Part shown: one piece after another, positions 36,039 to 46,026 of the stretch | How positions within the stretch are numbered: position 1 is the stretch's first letter | Layout: each line of letters begins with the position of its first letter | Assembly (NCBI GenBank): GCA_016195985.1 | Contig: JACPYP010000016.1 | Span: forward strand, 186,001 to 250,000 | Length of the DNA: 64,000 bases | Reading direction: 5' to 3' | Source: Acidobacteriota bacterium | Lineage (GTDB): Bacteria; Acidobacteriota; Holophagae; Holophagales; Holophagaceae | Notes under the pieces: generated by a model | Told to the model about the DNA's origin: nothing | Seen by the model: the letters and a program-made list of their open reading frames with translations, nothing else | Databases searched by the model: none | Translations under genes and position numbers: made by a program

Positions 36039-37133
36039 GTGCGGCAAGAAGTGATCCTTCCATCCCTGCGGCGGCGCCTGGCGGACCGGGGGAACATCGC
36101 CCTTGTGCTCCTCATCGGGGGGATGTTCTGCCTCCTGCGGATGCTGGACGGGCGGCACCCGCCCTCCCCGGTGGAGTGGCTGCTGCCCTTCCTCATGGTG
36201 TACTTCCATCTGGCCCTCGCCCCGGTGCCCTGGCAGTGGGCCCCGGAACCGGGGCGGCAGCTTTCCTTCGCCCGGGGATTGATGCTTTCGGTGCTGTTCA
36301 ACGCGGTTTGGATCGCCGCCTTGTTCCTGGCGGCCCGGCTTTTCCTTCCGGCGCCGGATCCCTTCCGCCTTCCGCCGGAGTGGCCCGCGCACCTGCCGCC
36401 ACCGCCCTTCCGGCCGCGGCCGCTCAATCCAGGCTGGGGCCTGGGCCTCATCAACCTTGCTTTCGCCATGCTGGTGGGGGGCGTGCTGGCGGAGAAGGAG
36501 GCGGTGGAGGCGCGGGAGCGCGAGACCGCGGGCCTGCTCCGCCAGGCCGAGGCCAAGGCGTTGCAGAACCAGCTGGAGCCCCACGTGCTCTACAACGCCC
36601 TGAGCAGCCTGGCGGAACTCATCCACGAGGATCCCCTCGCGGCCGAAGAAGTGGCCACCCAGTTGGCGGATCTGTACCGGAGCCTCACCTGGCATGGCAA
36701 GCGCGACCGCGTGACCCTGGGGGAGGAGCGGCGCCTGGTGGAGGCCTACCTGGCCATGGAACAGATGAGGCTCGGGGAACGCCTGCGGGTGGCCTGGACA
36801 TGGCCCCCCTGGGCCGAGGGCCTTTCCATCCCGCCCTTCTTCCTGCAGCCCCTGGTGGAAAATGCGATCAAGCACGGGATCGGGCCCTGCGGCGCAGGCG
36901 GGGACCTGCGGATCTCCTGCTCGCGGCAGGGCGCGCGGATCAGCCTGCGGGTGGAGAACACCGGAGTGATTCCGCCGGAGAGTGGCGGGAAGGGCGCCCA
37001 GCTGGGCATCGGCCTGGGCAATCTGCAAGCGAGGCTGGCCCTGTGGCACGAGGCTGGGGGGGCCTTCCAGCTGGTCCGGGAGGCGGGCTGGTCCGTGGCG
37101 CTGCTGAGTTGGAACGCAGCGGAGGCAGCATGA
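36039..37133 (+). CDS. LytS-type sensor histidine kinase
   Basis: 364-aa membrane kinase of the His_kinase (LytS/AlgZ) type. About four transmembrane segments in the first 160 residues (NIALVLLIGGMFCLLRML; WLLPFLMVYFHLALAPVPW; GLMLSVLFNAVWIAALFLAA; GLINLAFAMLVGGVLA), then the phosphoacceptor motif LQNQLEPHVLYNALSSLAEL and an HATPase domain (LQPLVENAIKHGIGP; GIGLGNLQARLAL). Start is GTG at 36039 with GGAG 5 nt upstream; the frame is open further upstream but looks non-coding. It overlaps the response regulator gene by ATGA, so they form a pair. Confidence 0.88.
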   Translation: MRQEVILPSLRRRLADRGNIALVLLIGGMFCLLRMLDGRHPPSPVEWLLPFLMVYFHLALAPVPWQWAPEPGRQLSFARGLMLSVLFNAVWIAALFLAARLFLPAPDPFRLPPEWPAHLPPPPFRPRPLNPGWGLGLINLAFAMLVGGVLAEKEAVEARERETAGLLRQAEAKALQNQLEPHVLYNALSSLAELIHEDPLAAEEVATQLADLYRSLTWHGKRDRVTLGEERRLVEAYLAMEQMRLGERLRVAWTWPPWAEGLSIPPFFLQPLVENAIKHGIGPCGAGGDLRISCSRQGARISLRVENTGVIPPESGGKGAQLGIGLGNLQARLALWHEAGGAFQLVREAGWSVALLSWNAAEAA

Positions 37134-37858
37134 ACGCCCAAGGCATGCGGGTGGTGGTGGCCGAGGATGAGGCCCTCAGCCTCAAGCGGCTGGTGCGGCT
37201 GCTGCAGGAGGCCGGCTGCCAGGTGGCCGCCACGTTTCCCGAGGGACGGAGCCTGCACGACTGGCTGCAGGCGCCCCGGGAGATCGACGCCATCTTCCTC
37301 GACATCCACATGCCCAATCTGGATGGACTGGAGATCCTGAAATCCGTCCAGGGCCGCTTTCCCGTGGTGCTCACCACGGCCTTCTCCGAGCACGCGGTGG
37401 AGGCCTTCGACGCAGAGGCCGTGGACTACCTGCTCAAGCCCATCACGGCCTCCCGGCTGGGCCGGGCGCTCCACCGCATCCTCGCCCGGCGTTCGGTTGC
37501 CGCGGCCCCCCGGCCGCCGGACCCCCCGGCCCACCACCGCTACCCGGTGCAGGCCGGCACCGGCGTGGTGCTGGTCGATCTGACGAAGACCACCCACTTC
37601 GAGGTGGAGAACGAAGTGGTGTGGGCCCATGCGGGAAGCCGCCTCCGCACCCTCTGGACCAGCCTGGGCGAGGTGGAGGGAGCCTTCCTGGGCGCAGGCC
37701 TGCTGCGAATCCACCGCCACCTGCTGGTGCGTCCCGAGGCGGTGGTCGGCCTCAAGCCGGCGCCCGGAGGCCGGGTGCTGGTGCGGCTCCAGGGCGGCGC
37801 CGAGGTCGAAGCGAGCCGGGGCGGCGCACCACGGCTGCGGGAGCGGCTGGGATTGTAG
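37130..37858 (+). CDS. LytTR-family response regulator
   Basis: 242-aa partner of the kinase. Receiver domain with acidic pair (VVVAEDEALSLKRL), phosphoacceptor in AIFLDIHMPNLDGLEIL, and FSEHAVEAFDAEAVDYLLKP. A Pro-rich linker (about 125-140) leads to a LytTR DNA-binding domain (VWAHAGSRLRTLWTSLGEVE; LLRIHRHLLVRPEAVVGLKP). GGAGG lies 4 nt upstream of the ATG inside the kinase gene. Target genes are unknown; the flanking repeat protein and EF-hand-like protein are candidates by position. Confidence 0.92.
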   Translation: MNAQGMRVVVAEDEALSLKRLVRLLQEAGCQVAATFPEGRSLHDWLQAPREIDAIFLDIHMPNLDGLEILKSVQGRFPVVLTTAFSEHAVEAFDAEAVDYLLKPITASRLGRALHRILARRSVAAAPRPPDPPAHHRYPVQAGTGVVLVDLTKTTHFEVENEVVWAHAGSRLRTLWTSLGEVEGAFLGAGLLRIHRHLLVRPEAVVGLKPAPGGRVLVRLQGGAEVEASRGGAPRLRERLGL

Positions 37859-38174
37859 AGCTCGGCTTCACCACAGAAAGCTGGTTGGCCACGGATTAAC
37901 ACGGATGTACACGGATGAAAGGAAAGCGCCTGATCCATCCCGTTCCTCTTGGCTGAACAGGTTTTTTGCCGGGGCGGAGGGGACGAAGGGGCTGTGGACA
38001 AGGGCTGTCCGGCCCCATCAATTCGACGTTCAGCCGCCTGCCCGAGCCATTGGGCGGAAAGGCCTTCGTTCGGCTCACGGATGGATGCCCGCAGCCGATA
38101 GCCATTGACAGGGGGGGGCATACGGCGTTTCCGGTTTGGGGGCGCGTCAGGCCCGGCGAATCAGGGAGGGATCC
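37859..38174. other. 316-nt gap after the LytTR gene; degenerate repeat tracts only
   Basis: Contains direct, unpaired CACGGAT units (CCACGGATTAACACGGATG around 37890-37910) of the same flavour as the intergenic palindromes but with no opposite arm, and TTGACA (38105-38110) followed by eight G and no usable -10. No gene recognised. Confidence 0.5.
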
Positions 38175-38390
38175 ATGTCTGTGGGAAGCATCGGCGGCGT
38201 GTGCGGGGGGGCCCAGGCTTGTACGGATCCCAGGGACCTGAACCGCGATGGCAAGGTGACCGAAGCGGAGGTCGAGGCCTACGGCCGCCTGCACCCGAAG
38301 CCGAAACCTCCGGAGGAGTCGCAGGCTCAGGGCATTGAAACGCGCGCCCACCCCGTGGCGGCTTCCGGCGGAATCGACCTCAGCGTGTAG
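38175..38390 (+). CDS. EF-hand-like mini-protein
   Basis: 71-aa protein from the ATG at 38175 (GGGAGGG upstream). It opens MSVGSIGGVCGGAQACTDPR and carries one calcium-loop-like motif, DLNRDGKVTEAEVEAYG, with D-x-N-x-D-G-x-V-x3-E spacing as in EF-hands and dockerins. The rest is a Pro/Lys/Glu-rich tail. No signal peptide. Function unknown; a calcium-binding or protein-tethering peptide is possible. Its stop codon abuts the left copy of a 117-bp direct repeat. Confidence 0.65.
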   Translation: MSVGSIGGVCGGAQACTDPRDLNRDGKVTEAEVEAYGRLHPKPKPPEESQAQGIETRAHPVAASGGIDLSV

Positions 38391-38505
38391 GCGCCGTGCG
38401 TGAGGCGAAGCCGAATGCCCAGGCGCTGGCCCCTGGGGCAAGGTGATGGCTACTCGTAGCGGAGGGCCTCGATGGGATCCTGTTTCGCGGCTTTCATGGC
38501 GGGCC
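38389..38505. repeat. 117-bp direct repeat, left copy
   Basis: Identical to 38587-38703 (offset 198). Carries a displaced copy of the last 18 codons and stop of the MacB-like permease plus 61 bp of its downstream flank, abutting the stop of the EF-hand-like gene. Confidence 0.95.
38450..38505 (-). pseudogene. Orphan 3' fragment of the MacB-like permease gene
   Basis: Minus-strand reading gives the permease C-terminus PAMKAAKQDPIEALRYE and its TAG stop, without the rest of the gene. It arose with the 117-bp duplication. Confidence 0.9.
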
Positions 38506-38551
38506 GCGGGACCCGCTCCGCGAGGCCAAGCAGCGCGCAGGCCGAGTGGGA

Positions 38552-38572
38552 GGACGCGCCGGTGGCGCGTCC
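38552..38572. repeat. Perfect 9-bp hairpin between the direct repeats
   Basis: GGACGCGCC-GGT-GGCGCGTCC within the 81-bp spacer separating the two 117-bp copies. Confidence 0.85.
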
Positions 38573-38647
38573 GTTCGCGGGGGAGCAGGCGCCGTGCGTG
38601 AGGCGAAGCCGAATGCCCAGGCGCTGGCCCCTGGGGCAAGGTGATGG

Positions 38648-39943
<1,296 letters not shown>

Positions 39944-39951
39944 GGCTTCTC

Positions 39952-41181
<1,230 letters not shown>

Positions 41182-41184
41182 GGG

Positions 41185-42417
41185 CTAACCCTTCTTCTCT
41201 TCCTTCTTGTCGTCCTTTTTCTTGCTCTTGTCTTCCCGCACCAGCTCGCCGCCCTTCAGGTCGCGCAGGGTCCGGAAGGGGCCGGTGATCACCGTCTCGC
41301 CGCCCTTCAGGCCGCTCAGCACTTCCACGTTGAGATCGCCCAGCAGGCCGGTCTTCACGGGGACAAACCTGGTTTTCCCGCCCTCGAAGAGCCACACGCC
41401 CTCTTCATCCCGGGGCGCTCCGGGCTTGAGGGTTTCGCCGGGCTTGGCCTTGATCTCGCGGGTGACCAGGGACTGGATGGGAATGGCGAGCGCCTGGTCG
41501 CGGTTGCCGGTGTAGATGTCGGCCTGGGCGGAAAGGCCGGGCTTGATGGTGAGGGGCGGGTTCTTGATCCAGACCTTCACCTTGAACTTGATGGCCTCGT
41601 TCACATTGGCCTTCAGGATGGGGCTGCCGCCCACTTCGGTGACTTCGCCATCGAAGGTCTGGTTGGGATAGGCGTCGATGCGCACCTGGGCCTTCTGGGC
41701 CAGCTTTACCGTGGGGATGGAGGCCTCGTCCACTTCCATCTCGGCTTCCACCTTGCTCATGTCGGAGATCGTGAGCAGGACGGTTCCGGGCTGGTTCTGG
41801 ATGCCGGGAACGGCCGTCTCGCCCAGCTCGATGCGGCGGGCGGTCACCACGCCGTCCATGGGCGCGGAAATGGTGGCATAGCCCAGGCCCACGTGGGACT
41901 GGGCCAGGGTGGCCTTGGCCTGGTCGCTCCGGCGGCGCGAAGTCTCCTGAGCGGCCTGGGTCGTCTCGAAGGCGGTCTTGGCGCGCTCGAATTCCGCCGC
42001 GGCGATGATGCCCGCCGCGCGGTTGGCCTTGGCCCGCTCGAAGTCCGCCTTGGCCTGAGCCAGGTTCGCCGTGGCCGAGGTGAGGTCGGACAGGGCGGCC
42101 TGGAGGCTGGCCTGCATGGCGTCGGCGTTGGCCCGGGCACTGCGGGGGTCGATCTCCATGAGGAACTGGCCCTTGCTGACCCGGTCGCCCTCCTTGACGA
42201 CCAGCCGCGTGACCTGGCCCATGACGTTGGCAGAGATGTCGGCCTTGGTGACCGCCTGGACTTTGCCGTTGGCGCTCACCTTCGATTGGAGGTTCTCGCG
42301 CCCCACGGTGGCGATCTGCACGGGCAGGCCCTTGTCCTGCATGCCGGCGACACTCAGTCCGCCAATCAGAACCGCGGCCAGACCGCCGCCCAGAATCCAT
42401 AATTGCTTGCGCTTCAT
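41185..42417 (-). CDS. MacA-like periplasmic adaptor of the ABC exporter
   Basis: 410-aa membrane fusion protein. N-terminal anchor (KQLWILGGGLAAVLIGGLSV), lipoyl half (LQSKVSANGKVQAVTKADIS; VKEGDRVSKGQFLMEIDPRS), alpha-hairpin (about 85-170), second lipoyl half (GLGYATISAPMDGVVTARRI), beta-barrel and a C-terminal domain ending in a Lys-rich tail (EDKSKKKDDKKEEKKG). GGGAGG lies upstream of the ATG. First gene of the operon, and divergent from a TonB receptor across a region with Fur-like boxes. No ATP-binding subunit follows in the window. Confidence 0.92.
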   Translation of the reverse strand: MKRKQLWILGGGLAAVLIGGLSVAGMQDKGLPVQIATVGRENLQSKVSANGKVQAVTKADISANVMGQVTRLVVKEGDRVSKGQFLMEIDPRSARANADAMQASLQAALSDLTSATANLAQAKADFERAKANRAAGIIAAAEFERAKTAFETTQAAQETSRRRSDQAKATLAQSHVGLGYATISAPMDGVVTARRIELGETAVPGIQNQPGTVLLTISDMSKVEAEMEVDEASIPTVKLAQKAQVRIDAYPNQTFDGEVTEVGGSPILKANVNEAIKFKVKVWIKNPPLTIKPGLSAQADIYTGNRDQALAIPIQSLVTREIKAKPGETLKPGAPRDEEGVWLFEGGKTRFVPVKTGLLGDLNVEVLSGLKGGETVITGPFRTLRDLKGGELVREDKSKKKDDKKEEKKG

Positions 42418-42497
42418 GTCAAAGGCCTCCCCAAGGGGCTAAAGATGCATATGCTTCGCCCGTGGGGGCAAGTGGTTTAGTGAACATTGAGATCGTA

Positions 42498-42516
42498 AAT
42501 GGAAATAATTTTCATT
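42498..42516. promoter_or_regulatory. Fur-box-like palindrome 1
   Basis: AATGGAAATAATTTTCATT: 9-1-9 palindrome with 8 of 9 arm pairs, close to the AATGATAAT-N-ATTATCATT core of Fur boxes. It borders the predicted -35 of the receptor gene. Confidence 0.65.
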
Positions 42517-42543
42517 GACGAGAACGCGCTAATGGAAAATGAT
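42515..42543 (+). promoter_or_regulatory. Candidate promoter of the TonB receptor
   Basis: TTGACG (42515-42520), 17-nt spacer, AATGAT (42538-42543). The -35 touches palindrome 1 and the -10 lies inside palindrome 2, the layout expected for repression by Fur or a relative. Confidence 0.5.
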
Positions 42544-42549
42544 TCCATC
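42531..42549. promoter_or_regulatory. Fur-box-like palindrome 2
   Basis: AATGGAAAATGATTCCATC contains ATGGAA-N5-TTCCAT with perfect 6-bp arms, the same arm motif as palindrome 1 and 33 bp (about three helical turns) from it. Confidence 0.6.
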
Positions 42550-42563
42550 TGGCGGTGATTCTG

Positions 42564-44957
42564 ATGGTTCGATCCTTGACGCGCACATCCTTGTTTTGCC
42601 TGCTGGCGGCGGGATCGATCATGGCTGCTTCCGCGAGCAGCGGCGTGCTTTCCGGCCGGGTGGCCGATGAGCAGGGCCGTCCCGTGGCCGGGGCCACGCT
42701 CCTCTTGTCCAACCCGGTTTCAGGCTACCGGCAACGGGTGCGGAGCGATGCCAAGGGCGGCTTCTCCTTCCAGAACGTCCCCTTCAATACCTACCACCTG
42801 GACACCCGGGCACCGGGCCTGCTGCCCGGGCATCTCGATGTGGACATCCACAGCCAGCTTCCGCAAGTGGTGGCCGTCGCGCTGAAACCGGAAGGCGCGG
42901 TGGTGGCCGTGGAGGAGAACCTCCGGCTGGTGGAGGATCATCCCTCCACCCACCTGGATATCGACAAGAGCGCCATCGAGCGCACGCCGACCGCGGTCCA
43001 GAGCCGGGCCATGGAGAGCATCCTCCTGGCCACGCCCGGTTTCATCGCCGACGAAAACGGCCGCTTCCATTTCCGGGGCAGCCACGGCCAGATGACCTAT
43101 GTGGTGGACGGAATCCCCGTGTCCGACCAGATGCACGCCACGTTCAGCAACAGCATGGACCCCTCCCAGGTGGAGAGCATGGAGGTCATTACCGGGGGCA
43201 TTTCCGCGGAGTACGGCGGCAAGCCGGTGGTGGTGGTGAACCTCACCACGAAATCCGGCCTCGGAGCGGCCAACGGCTTTGAAGGGGAGGCCTCCTTCGG
43301 CGCCTCCCGGTTCAGGACCTTCGAGGCGGGGTTCAATGCCCGCGGCGGCTCCTCCTCCTTCGGCTGGTTCGTGAGCGGCGCGGCCAGCGAAAGCGACCGT
43401 TTCCTGGATCCCGTGAACTTCGAAAACCTGCACAACCACGGCGAGACCGGCCGGCTCTTCTCCCGCTTCGACTGGATTCTCGGCAGCGCCGACACCCTCC
43501 GCTTTTCGCTGTCCGGCGGCCGCACGGACCGGCAGGTGGCGAACCTGGCCTCCCAGCAGGCCCAGGGCCAAGACCAGCGAGCCAGCACCTCGGACCTGAA
43601 CGCGAGCCTCGCCTGGACGCACCTCCTCAGCGCCGCCCAGAGCCTCGAAGCCTCCTTGTTCTACCGGGCCTCGAGGGCGGAGCTGAAGCCCACGGAAACC
43701 CTGGCGGAGGGCTTCGGCGCGGCCGGGCATCCTGATTTCCCGTACTGGGCCCGGCAGGACCGGCGCCTGGACAACCTGGGGGCCCAAGCCTCCTTCACCC
43801 AGCGCTGGAGCGGGGAGAACCTGCTGAAAGTCGGCCTCCAGCACATCGTCTTCCCCCTCCATGAACGCTTCCAGTTCGCCATCACGGATGACGCCGCCTT
43901 CCCGGATCCGGCCGACCGGCTTTATCCCTACACGCCGTCCGGGGGAGGGCACCTCTTCCGTTTCGACGAGGGCCTGCGCCCCACGCTCACCTCGGCCTAC
44001 GTGCAGAACGACATCCACCTGGGCGCCTTCTTCCTGGCCCTGGGCCTGCGCCACGACGCCTATACCGTGGCCGAGATATCCGACAATCAGCTGCAGCCGC
44101 GGATCGGACTCAGCTACCGCCTGGACGCCACGGGGACCGTGCTGCGCGCCAGCTACGACCGGCTCATGATCCTCCGGGAACACGAGAACCTTGCGCTTTC
44201 GCTTTCCCAGCAGGCCTGGGATCTCGGACCCCAGGCGGGAACGGCCCGCCAGCCCCTGCGCCCCGAGCACCAGGACTCCTACAGCTACGGCGTCGAGCAG
44301 CAGCTGGGCAAGGCCGGGCGGGTGATGGTGGAATATTGGGAGAAACGCAGCCGGAACGCCGGCGACAACGCCCAGTTCCTCAATACGGGCGTACTGTTCC
44401 CCGTGGGAGCCGACCGGGGCATCTTCCGGGGCATGAACCTCCGGCTGGACCTGGTCCCCGTGAACGGGTGGTCGGGCTACCTGAGCCTAGGGAAGACGCG
44501 CGCCATCTTCCAGGCGCCCCTGGTCGGCGGGCTGCAGCTGGAGGCTCCCGAGGCGGCGCCCGGAGAGCGCTTCCTCATCGATCACGATCAGAAGCTCAGC
44601 GCCCAGGCGGCCATCGCCTACGAGCGCGAGGGTTTCACGGCCCAGGTGATCGGACGCTACGATTCGGGCTTGGTGGCTAGCGATCCCCAAGAGGCCAGCG
44701 GCAATCCCGACTACGCCTTCGGCGCCGGCTACGTGCGCCAGGATTCGGAAGGAACCTGGCGCATCAAGCCCAGGACCACCTGGGACCTGGGCCTGAGCCA
44801 AAGCTGGAAGCTGGCCTCGGGAAAGCAGCTCACGGCGGGTCTCGACCTGCTCAACGCCACTGACGAGAAGGGCCTCTACAATTTCCTCAGCACCTTCGGA
44901 GGCACCCACGTGATACCGCCCCGCGCCCTGGCCGCCAGGGTGAAGTGGAAGTTCTAG
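42564..44957 (+). CDS. TonB-dependent receptor with N-terminal carboxypeptidase-like domain
   Basis: Outer-membrane transporter, 797 aa from the ATG at 42564 (a GTG at 42555 is also possible). A signal peptide (SLFCLLAAGSIMAASASS) is followed by a CarboxypepD_reg-like beta-sandwich (SGRVADEQGRPVAGATLLLS; SDAKGGFSFQNVPFNTYHLD), the plug (RFHFRGSHGQMTYVVDGIPV; VESMEVITGGISAEYGGKPV) and a barrel ending in VIPPRALAARVKWKF with the terminal Phe of outer-membrane proteins. Two Fur-like palindromes overlap its promoter, suggesting uptake of an iron or other metal complex. The next gene is convergent, 4 bp away. Confidence 0.9.
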   Translation: MVRSLTRTSLFCLLAAGSIMAASASSGVLSGRVADEQGRPVAGATLLLSNPVSGYRQRVRSDAKGGFSFQNVPFNTYHLDTRAPGLLPGHLDVDIHSQLPQVVAVALKPEGAVVAVEENLRLVEDHPSTHLDIDKSAIERTPTAVQSRAMESILLATPGFIADENGRFHFRGSHGQMTYVVDGIPVSDQMHATFSNSMDPSQVESMEVITGGISAEYGGKPVVVVNLTTKSGLGAANGFEGEASFGASRFRTFEAGFNARGGSSSFGWFVSGAASESDRFLDPVNFENLHNHGETGRLFSRFDWILGSADTLRFSLSGGRTDRQVANLASQQAQGQDQRASTSDLNASLAWTHLLSAAQSLEASLFYRASRAELKPTETLAEGFGAAGHPDFPYWARQDRRLDNLGAQASFTQRWSGENLLKVGLQHIVFPLHERFQFAITDDAAFPDPADRLYPYTPSGGGHLFRFDEGLRPTLTSAYVQNDIHLGAFFLALGLRHDAYTVAEISDNQLQPRIGLSYRLDATGTVLRASYDRLMILREHENLALSLSQQAWDLGPQAGTARQPLRPEHQDSYSYGVEQQLGKAGRVMVEYWEKRSRNAGDNAQFLNTGVLFPVGADRGIFRGMNLRLDLVPVNGWSGYLSLGKTRAIFQAPLVGGLQLEAPEAAPGERFLIDHDQKLSAQAAIAYEREGFTAQVIGRYDSGLVASDPQEASGNPDYAFGAGYVRQDSEGTWRIKPRTTWDLGLSQSWKLASGKQLTAGLDLLNATDEKGLYNFLSTFGGTHVIPPRALAARVKWKF

Positions 44958-44961
44958 GGGC

Positions 44962-45831
44962 CTATTTCGCCTTGCCGAAGGGGTGCTCGAAGCTCAGATA
45001 AAGGAAGACGGCCTTTTCCCCGCGGCTGGCGCCCACGCCGATGGGCACGGCGATGCCCGGCACGACCTGGAGGCCGCTGGGGAAGTTGTAGGCCCAGCGG
45101 ATGCCGGGGCTGAGGTAGGTGGCCGTCTGCAGCTGGGTGCGGTCAGGACCCGCCACCCCCTGGCTGCGGGTGTGGACGTATTCCAGCATCACGTTGAAGC
45201 GCGGATGAGCCAGCCAGATGAAGCTCTGGCCGAAGCTGAGATCCTGGGTGGCGGCCTTCTCCCCATCCGTGTTCTTGGCGTTGGGGGTGCGGGTGGCGCC
45301 CACATTCCAGTGGGAAACCAGGGATTCGGATATCGCCCAGCTCAGGGGGAGGTTGACCTGGATCCCCGTGGCGCCCCGTCCGTAGCCGGTCTTTTCATCG
45401 CCCGTGGGAAGCATCACGGAGACGCGCGGTGAAATGGCCACCTTGGCGTCGCCGTCGCCCAGCAGCTGGTAGCGGTAGTTCAGGGCCACGTCGCCGAAGG
45501 CCTGCTTGCCATCCAGGGACGCGCCCAGGCGCTGCCAGGGGAGCGTGAAGCTGAATTGGTGCTTCTGGCTGAAGACGGGCCATTCCTGGGTGAAGGTGTA
45601 GAGCCAATCCTTGCTTTCCCGGTAGCGGGTGAAGGTGCTGATGTGCTGCACCACGCCCTCTTCCTGGTTGTAGGCCTCCTCGACGAGGAAGGAGTTGTCC
45701 TGGATGGGGCCCTCCTTCTTCTCTTGGGCCAGCAGGGGGGTGGCCGGGAGCAGGGCCAGGAGCATGGCCGGAAGCAGGAGGGCGCGGAGGGAGGGGGCCG
45801 GGTTCGTCATGCCGATGATACTGAGTCTCAT
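44962..45831 (-). CDS. Outer-membrane channel-like protein (MetA-pathway phenol-degradation family type)
   Basis: 289-aa exported beta-rich protein. Start ATG at 45831 with GGAG upstream; a signal peptide runs to about SLRALLLPAMLLALLPATPL-LAQ. The mature part shows amphipathic beta strands: FTRYRESKDWLYTFTQEWPV, FGDVALNYRYQLLGDGDAKV, ISPRVSVMLPTGDEKTGYGR and the C-terminal AVFLYLSFEHPF. PRVSVMLPTG is typical of the transporter/MetA-pathway beta-barrel family, whose members are thought to pass hydrophobic or small substrates. Substrate unknown. A CRP/FNR-like palindrome lies 33 nt upstream of the start. Confidence 0.65.
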   Translation of the reverse strand: MRLSIIGMTNPAPSLRALLLPAMLLALLPATPLLAQEKKEGPIQDNSFLVEEAYNQEEGVVQHISTFTRYRESKDWLYTFTQEWPVFSQKHQFSFTLPWQRLGASLDGKQAFGDVALNYRYQLLGDGDAKVAISPRVSVMLPTGDEKTGYGRGATGIQVNLPLSWAISESLVSHWNVGATRTPNAKNTDGEKAATQDLSFGQSFIWLAHPRFNVMLEYVHTRSQGVAGPDRTQLQTATYLSPGIRWAYNFPSGLQVVPGIAVPIGVGASRGEKAVFLYLSFEHPFGKAK

Positions 45832-45863
45832 CCGATCTCCATTCAAGATGCCTGGGTAAACAA

Positions 45864-45877
45864 GTGATATCGATCAC
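45864..45877. promoter_or_regulatory. CRP/FNR-family-like palindrome
   Basis: GTGATATCGATCAC fits the CRP core GTGA-N6-TCAC and also GTGAT-N4-ATCAC, close to FNR half-sites. It lies between the channel-like gene (minus) and the first S46 peptidase (plus). No promoter boxes were located with confidence. Confidence 0.4.
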
Positions 45878-46026
45878 CAGGTCATGAAACACCGGCCTCG
45901 AAGACCCGCATAACGGCTTATCAAACCTGGATATTTCCGCTTGATTCTGACTGGGGGAGCCCCCCTCGGGGAAGGGGTGGTGAATACTTAGTGATACGAT
46001 GTTCCTTCCGCCTGTAAGGAGAAACC

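Noticed and set aside
35707-36054. 115-codon frame ahead of the LytS-type kinase
   Set aside because: Arg/Pro/Gly-rich, weak start and ends inside the kinase gene; no recognisable pattern.
38105-38133. Promoter based on TTGACA at 38105
   Set aside because: The spacer contains a run of eight G and no -10-like hexamer follows.
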